A stretch of 32,418 bases of DNA from Bacteroides faecichinchillae JCM 17102. GTDB lineage: Bacteria > Bacteroidota > Bacteroidia > Bacteroidales > Bacteroidaceae. A program made the position numbers and the translations under genes. The notes beneath the pieces were generated by a model. The model worked only from the letters and a program-made list of their open reading frames with translations, was not told where the DNA came from and made no database searches. Location of the stretch: positions 1 through 32,418 of the forward strand of contig NZ_BAKK01000045.1 in assembly GCF_000614145.1 (NCBI RefSeq), in the 5' to 3' direction. Within the stretch, counting starts at the first letter, position 1; every line of letters starts with the position of its first letter. Below, piece by piece: positions 19,791 through 26,592 of the stretch.

Positions 19791-20927
19791 CTATTTACAA
19801 AGATATAATTGAGATATTTGGAATAGCAGGAATATAGCAGAGAGATAGCTTAAAAATAGCAGGAATAATTTGCAGAAAAACAAAAAATCCCCTTGTCCGG
19901 GAAAGGACAAGAGGGGCGGATAAAGAAAAAATGGAAAGATGGTTTCAGAAGGTTGGGAATCCGGAAAGAAGCACAAGAAGGATTTCAAGTCATTATCCTT
20001 TTCACTTATAAAGCGGGCATTCTCTTTTAGTGTAGAAGATACCTTGTTGTTTTTCACTAAATCATGACTGACCATCCTATTGAAGTCACATGAGGGATTC
20101 TTGTTTATATTCCCGGTAAAGAGTCCCTTGCATATTTTCCATTTGTCACGGTAAGGAGCACATACAATGCCGATGAACAGTGAGAAGCTCCTGGGAGAGG
20201 CAATCCATTCAATGGATATGACACCTTCAGGCTTCTTACCTTTACCGGTCAACACATAGGTAAACTGCTCCAGGGATGTCCTTTTATGGAAGTACTTGCC
20301 ATGCATTTTATCGAACAATTCCTTGATAACCCCTTCATCAAGAGAAAGGCAAAAAGTGGAAGTGGAAAAGGCAACGGAGGACTCAACGGGTTGTCGTTTG
20401 CCCGAAAAAGCCCCCCCGGAAGCTGGATTTCCGGATGACTGGGGACTCATAGTTTCGGAATCTTGAGAGACAGATGAACCGGAAGCGGCGACCGTATCCT
20501 CTGACAAAGGCTCACGGGATGTTTCCGTATGATTGTTTTCGGAAAAACGCACGTCCTCTTTATGGGGGCTGTCAGCGGAATTGATTGTAATATTCGTGGT
20601 ATTCGTCACATTGATCTGGTTTACATAGACTGTAGTATAAACATTCGTATGACAACCGTTTCCTTCAGATGTACGACTCTTGCAGGAAGAATCATCCGGA
20701 GAGGATGCCTTGGAAGTCTTGGAATTAGACACAGCGGACAGTTTATTCCGTATCCTCACACTTGTGATAATCAAAGCAGTGCTTACAGCGGCATCAAAAA
20801 CGAAGTCAGTTACTTTCTCAGTTACTTTCCCTAATGCAGTAACAGTAGCCAAAGAAAGCCGTCTACTCGCAGCGTATAACATGTAGTTACATGCATTGCA
20901 AGCAATATAGCCAAATGCGGTTTCCAT
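19791..20927 (-). CDS. unknown element protein with N-terminal hydrophobic region and low-complexity linker
   Basis: The reading frame is 378 codons from ATG 20927. The N-terminus is mildly hydrophobic (about 1-60). Residues about 65-185 are a Ser/Thr/Asn-rich low-complexity linker with VYVNQINVTNTTNITIN. Residues about 195-315 form a compact domain (YFHKRTSLEQFTYVLTGKGK, ISIEWIASPRSFSLFIGIV) that I do not recognise. The last 50 or so residues are almost all Phe/Leu/Pro and read through a strong terminator at 19889-19916. A one-base addition near 19955-19957 would end the protein at TGA 19945-19947, 28 nt before that terminator, so the true C-terminus is probably there, at about 328 residues. 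Function unknown. Confidence 0.6.
   Translation of the reverse strand: METAFGYIACNACNYMLYAASRRLSLATVTALGKVTEKVTDFVFDAAVSTALIITSVRIRNKLSAVSNSKTSKASSPDDSSCKSRTSEGNGCHTNVYTTVYVNQINVTNTTNITINSADSPHKEDVRFSENNHTETSREPLSEDTVAASGSSVSQDSETMSPQSSGNPASGGAFSGKRQPVESSVAFSTSTFCLSLDEGVIKELFDKMHGKYFHKRTSLEQFTYVLTGKGKKPEGVISIEWIASPRSFSLFIGIVCAPYRDKWKICKGLFTGNINKNPSCDFNRMVSHDLVKNNKVSSTLKENARFISEKDNDLKSFLCFFPDSQPSETIFPFFLYPPLLSFPGQGDFLFFCKLFLLFLSYLSAIFLLFQISQLYLCK
19882..19916 (-). terminator. terminator inside the annotated 3' end of the unknown element gene
   Basis: CCCCTTGTCC (19889-19898) pairs with GGACAAGAGGGG (19905-19916), 10 bp with one bulged A and a 6-nt loop. On the minus strand the stem is followed by ATTTTTTG. 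Its location inside the reading frame at 19791-20927 suggests that the frame is wrong there. Confidence 0.75.
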
Positions 20928-20971
20928 ATCTTTAAATTTTTAAAAACGATCACCATTTTTAGAGAACGCCC

Positions 20972-20979
20972 CAAATATA
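20972..20979 (-). promoter_or_regulatory. candidate -7 element for the unknown element gene
   Basis: TATATTTG on the minus strand, 45 nt upstream of ATG 20927, matches TAnnTTTG exactly. A good -33 TTTG at the usual spacing is not visible, so the call is weak. Confidence 0.3.
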
Positions 20980-21038
20980 GCAAAAATATAATCACACCAT
21001 ATCGTCCGCACTGTCAAAAATAGCCACAATCATGTATT

Positions 21039-22486
21039 TTATAGCCTACTCAAGGAGTTTTTATGTCTTACAGCATCCAAAATACTATTCAATTCTGCTG
21101 GACTAAGGGATTTCAGAATTTCTGTCAGGTCAGACCTATCATCAGACGAAATATCCAACAACCTATTATTATATGACACCTGCTGTTCATGAGGGAAAAT
21201 ATCTATGTAGCGTGCGGTTACACTTTCATTATGAGAATGCCCCATACTCTCACTGATATAGTTTATTGGTACACCGGCATGAGTCAGATTGGTAGCAAAA
21301 GAGTGTCTACACCATGTACTACTCGGAAAAATCTCCCACCCCAAAAAACGACCAACTTCTTCATACGGTCTTGAATATTGCTGTTCTCCAATGCTATCAT
21401 TTTACGAATGGCCATTTCATCAGTCTCACCTTTCAATATAGAAGGGAACACCAAAGCACCTTTTTCTTCTGGAGCAGCGATTTCCGACAAAATATTCTTT
21501 AAAGGCTCAATAATTGGAATCACGACTTCACTATTATTTTCACTTCTATCTTTAGTTTTATATCGCATAAATTGAAACGCCTTTTTACCGCTAAAAAAAT
21601 AGTAATCATTATATCTCAACCGTGCAGCATCTGCCAAATTAAAGCCATTACACAAATACTGTAACAAAAATAAACCTAAAGAAAAATGTACCTTTTCTCT
21701 ATAAACCTTCTGCCACGATTCTGGATATTGCTTATTAATAAATACTTGATACAACTCCGTCATCTGTGCTACATTCAAATATTCTTTCTTCCGCGTACTA
21801 CCTGTAGGTATAGTGATTAAAGTTTTATCTTTACCAAATGGATATTCTTTCCCACTAAGAAAACCTCTCTGAGTACACTCATTCCATACAACCCTACATG
21901 CTCTCAGATATATTCCAATAGTCGTTTTCGTAAATCCATCATTTTCCATACCTTTAATCCATTTTTCAATCAAAGTCTTAGATACATTAAAGCCTGATAT
22001 TACACCAACATACTTGATAAATGATTTTTTTGCTGTTGCATAACTGTCCGCAGTTCCCACAGATCTATTTCTAACAATATCATCCCAAATTTGCAGAAAC
22101 GAATCTTCTTCATTTTTTCCTGTCAATCGGGTCATAATCATAGCCAAACTTAATTTAGCAGTTTTATCCAAATCCTGCACTATATCAACATAAGATTTGA
22201 ATGTTCGTTCTAATTGCACTTTACGTTCAAAATTCGTTTCCCTTTCATTTTTTGTACTGGTTCTACGACCAGTATTCTTTGCTCTACAAATAGCATCAAA
22301 TTCTTTTTCTGTATATTTTTCCCCTAATGAATAATACAACCTTTTCCGATCTATAGTAAATCGTAAAGCTATAGGGTATTTATTATCACTCTTTAGGTGC
22401 CTTCTATCCAAGACCAAACTTATTACACAAATACCAACCTTATCATTAGCCAAACAACTTATATACTCTTTACTTTTTTCAACCAT
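21039..22486 (-). pseudogene. tyrosine recombinase (integrase), frameshifted
   Basis: Site-specific tyrosine recombinase that would integrate and excise this element at the adjacent tRNA-Met site. A strong AAGGAGGA ribosome binding site precedes ATG 22486. Domains: N-terminal arm-binding domain (about 15-95, SLVLDRRHLKSDNKYPIALR), SAM-like core-binding domain (about 125-225), catalytic domain from about 240. Box I reads QYLCNGFNLADAARLRY, with Asn280 where the first catalytic Arg normally stands. The frame breaks after KKLVVF at an A6 run on the plus strand (21343-21348). The -1 frame carries WCRHSFATNL (second Arg), MGHSHNESVTARYI (His and the Tyr nucleophile) and ends at 21039. One added base would restore about 482 residues. 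As written it encodes no complete catalytic domain. Confidence 0.88.
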
Positions 22487-22536
22487 AGTTTTCCTCCTTT
22501 ATACATTTAAACAAAATACTATAATCACTCATCCGA

Positions 22537-22567
22537 GAACACAAGTGGGAACACAACGGGAACACAA
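22537..22567. repeat. three GAACACAA direct repeats near the integrase start
   Basis: GAACACAA occurs at 22537, 22549 and 22560, spaced 12 and 11 bp (about one helical turn), between the integrase start and the attachment site. Phased short repeats at this position are typical of arm-type integrase or excisionase binding sites. Confidence 0.5.
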
Positions 22568-22678
22568 AAAGCTCCATTTTTTTAAAATCAATTCCAATCA
22601 GACGGCATCACAAAAATAGCAAATATTTGATTAACAAGCAAATATAAAGTGCAAGAATAATCATAAAAAATCATCCTA

Positions 22679-22725
22679 AATGATTCATAATCATGAGGTC
22701 CCCGGTTCAATCCCGGGTCCCGCTA
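22679..22725 (+). other. attachment site: 3' half of tRNA-Met(CAU)
   Basis: The sequence folds as the 3' part of a tRNA: anticodon loop TTCATAA (CAU at 22686-22688) with a four-pair anticodon stem plus one mismatch at its outer end, variable loop AGGTC, T-arm CCCGG/TTCAATC/CCGGG, acceptor strand TCCCGCT and discriminator A, without encoded CCA. No D-arm or matching 5' acceptor strand (AGCGGGA) precedes it. This is what remains at the distal end after an element integrates into a tRNA gene, with crossover in or near the anticodon stem-loop. The intact tRNA should lie at the other end of the island. Confidence 0.8.
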
Positions 22726-22739
22726 CTTAATAAAAGAAT

Positions 22740-22780
22740 AAGGCATTTGAGAGGCTTCCACTCTTGGGTGCCTTTTTCTT
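22740..22780 (+). terminator. tRNA-derived terminator
   Basis: AAGGCA (22740-22745) pairs with TGCCTT (22769-22774) and is followed by TTTTTCTT on the plus strand. It is the original terminator of the tRNA gene whose 3' half remains just upstream. Confidence 0.6.
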
Positions 22781-22824
22781 ATAAAAATACCCCCGAAAGT
22801 CTTCATATTTAACTTTCGAGGGTA
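22781..22824 (-). terminator. terminator of the guaA-like gene
   Basis: A 13-bp inverted repeat with one mismatch (22788-22800 with 22812-22824, core CGAAAGT/ACTTTCG) is followed on the minus strand by ATTTTTAT. It lies 34 nt beyond the guaA-like stop and faces the tRNA terminator. Confidence 0.75.
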
Positions 22825-22857
22825 CATATCACATTCAGAAGGTGATTCTTTATTCTT

Positions 22858-24165
22858 TTATTCCCACTCTATAGTCGCATTAGGTTTCGGCGACATATCA
22901 TAACATACGCGATTTACATTCTTCACTTCTTTCAAAATGCGATCTGTGATTTTCATCAAAATCGACCAATCTATCGGTTCAATAGTAGCTGTCATCGCAT
23001 CTACGGTATTGACAGCACGAATAATAACCGGCCAATCAAAAGAACGGGCGTTATCACGCACACCAACAGATTTGAAATCAGGTACTACGGTAAAGTATTG
23101 CCATACCTTTTTATCTAAGCCGGCAATTTGGAATTCCTCACGCAAAATAGCGTCAGACTCACGTACTGCTTCTAAACGATCGCGTGTGATAGCACCTAAA
23201 CAACGGACACCTAAACCGGGACCCGGAAAAGGCTGACGGTAAACCATCTCATAAGGCAGACCTAACTCCAAACCACAAGCGCGAACTTCATCCTTAAATA
23301 ATTGGCGTAATGGCTCTACTAACTGGAATTTAAGATCTTCGGGAAGACCACCTACGTTATGATGAGATTTCACCATTTTAGCAGTCTTTGTTCCACTTTC
23401 CACAATATCCGGGTAAATAGTACCCTGACCTAAGAAGTCGATACCATCCAGCTTACGTGCTTCTTCTTCAAATACACGAATAAATTCTCCACCAATAATT
23501 TTACGTTTTTGTTCAGGATCTTCCACCCCTGCCAATTTATTCAAAAAACGGTCTGTTACATCTACATAGACAAGATTTGCTTTCAATTGATTACTGAAAA
23601 CTTCGACTACATTTTCAGATTCACCTTTACGCATCAATCCATGATTTACATGCACACAAACTAAGTTATCCCCGATTGCTTTTAGAAGCAGAGCAGCTAC
23701 TACAGAGCTATCAACTCCCCCTGACAGAGCTAACAATACTTTCTTATCACCAACTTGACGCTTAATCAACTCGATCTGGTCGTTCACAAAGTTAGTCATA
23801 TTCCAGTTAGCCTCAGCTTTGCAAGTATCGAAAACGAATGATTTTACAGCAGCCTTAATAGCTTCGATATCGTCTACAAATTCCGCAAGTTTCACTGCAC
23901 AAGTCGCTTTATCATGACCGGCAGCCATGACGGGAATACCCATCGTATAAATAGACGGATTTACGTCAATAGCAACACCATCAATCACATTGTTCGGTCC
24001 ACCATTGATAATGATACCCTTTACGTTGGGTAATGCTTTTAGTTCTTCCACTGTGATGTCGTGAGGATAAATCTCACTATAAACTCCTAATGCACGGATA
24101 GCGCGAGCTAATACCGTATTCTCATGACTACCCAAGTCAAGGATAACAATCATGTCCTGTTTCAT
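22858..24165 (-). CDS. guaA: GMP synthase lacking the catalytic part of its glutaminase domain
   Basis: A protein of 435 residues versus about 505-525 for usual GuaA. The ATP-pyrophosphatase domain is complete: PP-loop LALSGGVDSS (residues 148-154 for SGGVDSS), GQGTIYPDIVES, SHHNVGGLPEDL, and the dimerisation end with RQPFPGPGLGVRCLG and PNATIEWE. The N-terminal glutaminase domain is reduced to about 92 residues. It keeps the opening (IVILDLGSHENTVLARAI, GIIINGGPNNVID), but where the nucleophile elbow GxCxG is expected it reads MAAGHDKAT, and the following stretch that carries the catalytic His and Glu is absent. The protein should aminate XMP with free ammonia, or with a separate amidotransferase, but not with glutamine. 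Codon use and frame are clean, so this is not recent decay. A full-length guaA may exist elsewhere. Confidence 0.9.
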   Translation of the reverse strand: MKQDMIVILDLGSHENTVLARAIRALGVYSEIYPHDITVEELKALPNVKGIIINGGPNNVIDGVAIDVNPSIYTMGIPVMAAGHDKATCAVKLAEFVDDIEAIKAAVKSFVFDTCKAEANWNMTNFVNDQIELIKRQVGDKKVLLALSGGVDSSVVAALLLKAIGDNLVCVHVNHGLMRKGESENVVEVFSNQLKANLVYVDVTDRFLNKLAGVEDPEQKRKIIGGEFIRVFEEEARKLDGIDFLGQGTIYPDIVESGTKTAKMVKSHHNVGGLPEDLKFQLVEPLRQLFKDEVRACGLELGLPYEMVYRQPFPGPGLGVRCLGAITRDRLEAVRESDAILREEFQIAGLDKKVWQYFTVVPDFKSVGVRDNARSFDWPVIIRAVNTVDAMTATIEPIDWSILMKITDRILKEVKNVNRVCYDMSPKPNATIEWE

Positions 24166-24229
24166 CTGATTCTGGTTCTTTTAAATTATTTTATTGCCAA
24201 TAGTTTGACTTTATTTCCAAATTATCCGC

Positions 24230-24259
24230 AAATATAAAGATTTTCAAAATTGTAGCAAT
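24230..24259 (-). promoter_or_regulatory. candidate guaA promoter
   Basis: On the minus strand TATATTTG (24230-24237) matches the -7 consensus exactly, and ATTG (24256-24259) lies 18 nt upstream as a partial -33 match. The predicted start site would give a leader of about 55-60 nt before ATG 24165. Confidence 0.45.
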
Positions 24260-24427
24260 GTATTGATTCTGCAAAGTTTCATTTCAAATTTAATTGAATG
24301 AAACATTTCTTTATAGGTCTTCTAAAACTATTCATGTTATAACAACGCATTTACTGCTGATAAACAGACATGTAAGCAAGAATCAAGCAAAATAAAAACT
24401 GGTAAACAAAAACTTAGTAATATCTCT

Positions 24428-24466
24428 TAATCATGAGCTCCGCAATCAAATCCTAGTACCTTACTT
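24428..24466 (+). other. decayed copy of the tRNA-Met 3' half (possible old attachment site)
   Basis: TAATCATGAG is identical to the tRNA half at 22688-22697. The following 29 nt keep TCC, ATCAAATCC and TACTT in the same order, with substitutions and small gaps. The T-stem no longer pairs. It has the same orientation as the first copy and is also followed by a hairpin (24473-24501). Probably a relict of an earlier integration at the same tRNA; the degeneracy makes this a moderate call. Confidence 0.4.
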
Positions 24467-24472
24467 CTTTAC

Positions 24473-24504
24473 AAATTAAGATCTTCGATAGATCTTAATT
24501 TTAA
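24473..24504. terminator. perfect 12-bp hairpin
   Basis: AAATTAAGATCT (24473-24484) and AGATCTTAATTT (24490-24501) pair perfectly around a 5-nt loop, with TTTT at the 3' end on the plus strand. Possible relict tRNA terminator after the decayed copy, or an insulator upstream of the next gene. Confidence 0.5.
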
Positions 24505-24582
24505 AGCAGGATAAAAGAATTTCTGTATGAAATGAATGTTTTACATAAATATTGAACCGTTAGACAACAAACAATTAGCAAA

Positions 24583-24614
24583 TTTGGAAAACTACTCATT
24601 TTATTATAACTTTA
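24583..24614 (+). promoter_or_regulatory. promoter of the GH71/GH99-like gene
   Basis: TTTG (24583-24586), a 20-nt spacer, then TAACTTTA (24607-24614): an exact -33 element and a seven-of-eight match to TAnnTTTG. The leader would be about 85 nt to ATG 24705. It is the best Bacteroides-type promoter in the window. Confidence 0.6.
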
Positions 24615-24704
24615 CGCCCCATAGAAAACAAAAGATTTCCTTGGTATATAATTCAAATCATAATGATAAGATTTATATATTACTCCTTTAAATCTAATAC
24701 TATC

Positions 24705-26513
24705 ATGAAATACAGTTTAATCCTAATTTTAGGAGCAATATTAGCCACTACAACGTATGCTCAAAATCCAACAGTCAATAGCGATAACTGGGCTGCTACC
24801 GATGCACTCGGAAGAAAGGTCAAAGAATATAAAGACACCGGGGATAAAAAGAAAAATAAATATGTAGCTATATTCTACTGGACTTGGCATCAAGGCATAG
24901 ATGACACGACATATCCTATTAAAAATATAACTGAAATCGTTCGTCAATATCCGGAAGCAATGGCTTCATATGATCATCCAGCATGGGGAAAGAATAAACC
25001 AGGCTTCTTTTATTGGGAACAACCACTGTTTGGTTATTATCGAACGACAGATCCTTGGGTGTTGCGTAAACATGCAGAACTGTTGGCTGACGCAGGAGTA
25101 GATGTAGTCTTCTTTGATTGTACAAACGGGAGTTTTACTTGGGAAGAGTCTTATGAAGCTTTGATGAAAACCTGGGAACAAGCTCGTAGAGATGGGGTAA
25201 ATGTTCCGAAGATTGCTTTTATGTTGCCTTTTGGACCCGCTCCCCATTCTTTAGTCTCTCTTCGCCAACTTTATCGAGATATTTATAAGCCTAACAGATA
25301 TAGCGACTTATGGTTCATATGGAAAGGGAAACCTTGTATCATGGCTTACCCGGATAATTTAACAACCGACAAAACTGATCAAGAAATCGCAAGCTTTTTC
25401 ACCTTCCGCCCAGGCCAACCGGATTATGTCAATGGACCGACTAGAAAAGATCAATGGGGATGGTTGGAAATGTATCCGCAGCATGGTTATGTGGCAACAG
25501 ACAACCACAGCTTCGAACAAGTAACAGTCGGAGTAGCTCAAAATGCAAATCCTATAAGTAAAGGGCATTGCAGTGCCTTCAATTTACCAAATGCTTATGG
25601 TAGGAGTTTTACGGTAAGTAAAGGAGTTGATCCTCGCGTAGATGGCTACTTATATGGTTGGAATTTCCAAGAGCAATGGGACAGAGCTCATGAATTAGAT
25701 CCTGAACTAATATTCGTAACTGGTTGGAATGAATATATTGCAGGTATGTGGCTACCGGAACATGGTTGGACAGGTAAACCATTTTCTTTCGTCGATCAAT
25801 ATAATTGGAATTGCAGTCGTGATATAGAACCTAATAAAGGTTGGGGAGACAAAGGAGATGTCTACTATTTGCAACTTGTTGATAACATCCGAAAATTTAA
25901 AGGAATGGATAAACCAGAAAAGCCTTCAGTTCCTAAAACGATCAAACTTGGGAAACAAGGAAGTTGGGAAGACGTGAGGCCCTATTACACATCTTACAAA
26001 GGAAACACTGTGCATAGAGACTGTGCCGGCAGGTATAATACCTATTATAAGGATGCAAGTGGGCGTAACGATATAATCGGTGCAAAAGTAACTCATGATG
26101 ATAAATATATCTATTTTTATGTAGAAACCGCTGAAACACTGACCTCCTGCAAAGATCCGAATTGGATGATGTTGTTCATTGATGCGGATAGAAATAAAAA
26201 TACAGGATGGAATGGATACGACTATATAATCAACCACCAGACTCCTACCGGAAAGAACGTAATTATTGAAAAATGTGATAAGAATAAATGGATATGGAGC
26301 CCTATCGGTAAAGGGACATTTTTTGCTAAAGAGAATATACTCGAAATAGCAATAGAAAAGAAATTACTGGGGTTAGATTCCTCTGTCAATATAGAATTCA
26401 AATGGTGTGATAATATGCAGGACGAAGGAAATATCATGGACTTTTATGTCAGTGGAGATGTCGCTCCCGGAGGACGTTTCAATTATGTTTATACATCTGA
26501 CTGGCAAAAGTAA
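24705..26513 (+). CDS. GH71/GH99-like secreted glycosidase with a CBM9-like C-terminal domain
   Basis: ATG 24705 opens a clear signal peptide (MKYSLILILGAILATTTYAQ); the earlier in-frame ATG at 24663 is less suitable. The mature protein is about 580 residues. Residues about 35-410 resemble the GH71/GH99-like TIM-barrel enzymes: YVAIFYWTWHQG, LLADAGVDVVFFDCTNG, KIAFMLPFGPAPH, then ELIFVTGWNEYIAGMW. These families contain endo-acting enzymes on alpha-glucans or mannans. Residues about 425-602 form a beta-rich domain with DDKYIYFYVETAE and WMMLFIDADRNKNTGWNGYD, typical of CBM9/DOMON-like binding domains. It is the only major gene on the plus strand, with its own promoter, convergent with the GH127 gene. 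Exact family and substrate are uncertain. Confidence 0.78.
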   Translation: MKYSLILILGAILATTTYAQNPTVNSDNWAATDALGRKVKEYKDTGDKKKNKYVAIFYWTWHQGIDDTTYPIKNITEIVRQYPEAMASYDHPAWGKNKPGFFYWEQPLFGYYRTTDPWVLRKHAELLADAGVDVVFFDCTNGSFTWEESYEALMKTWEQARRDGVNVPKIAFMLPFGPAPHSLVSLRQLYRDIYKPNRYSDLWFIWKGKPCIMAYPDNLTTDKTDQEIASFFTFRPGQPDYVNGPTRKDQWGWLEMYPQHGYVATDNHSFEQVTVGVAQNANPISKGHCSAFNLPNAYGRSFTVSKGVDPRVDGYLYGWNFQEQWDRAHELDPELIFVTGWNEYIAGMWLPEHGWTGKPFSFVDQYNWNCSRDIEPNKGWGDKGDVYYLQLVDNIRKFKGMDKPEKPSVPKTIKLGKQGSWEDVRPYYTSYKGNTVHRDCAGRYNTYYKDASGRNDIIGAKVTHDDKYIYFYVETAETLTSCKDPNWMMLFIDADRNKNTGWNGYDYIINHQTPTGKNVIIEKCDKNKWIWSPIGKGTFFAKENILEIAIEKKLLGLDSSVNIEFKWCDNMQDEGNIMDFYVSGDVAPGGRFNYVYTSDWQK

Positions 26514-26545
26514 TGGCACTACACAAACCCTTATGTATAGTGCCA
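26514..26545. terminator. bidirectional terminator between convergent glycosidase genes
   Basis: TGGCACTACACA (26514-26525) pairs with TGTATAGTGCCA (26534-26545), 12 bp with one mismatch and an 8-nt loop. It starts right at the stop of the plus-strand gene and lies 48 nt beyond the GH127 stop. Confidence 0.65.
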
Positions 26546-26592
26546 TCTTATAACTTATTTATCAAAATGCATTAGTCGCTGACTTTTTTCAT

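Larger units (their letters stand above)
17022..22725. mobile_element. small integrative element at a tRNA-Met, possibly part of a larger island
   Basis: Gene content is that of Bacteroides integrative elements: tyrosine integrase next to a tRNA-derived attachment site, a DUF3853-like excisionase-type HTH protein, a DUF3987-like P-loop protein and accessory unknowns, all on the minus strand. The genes between 17.1 and 19.3 kb are visibly GC-richer than the surrounding glycan genes. The right end is set by the tRNA 3' half (22679-22725). The left end is uncertain: the intact tRNA that should flank it is not in the window, so the island may extend beyond position 1. No relaxase, mobilisation or conjugation gene is present. 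Confidence 0.7.

Noticed and set aside
21339..21348. Programmed -1 frameshift in the integrase at the T6/G4 run
   Set aside because: The zero-frame reading is T TTT TGG, not a canonical slippery heptamer, no downstream structure is evident, and the same kind of break occurs in unrelated genes.
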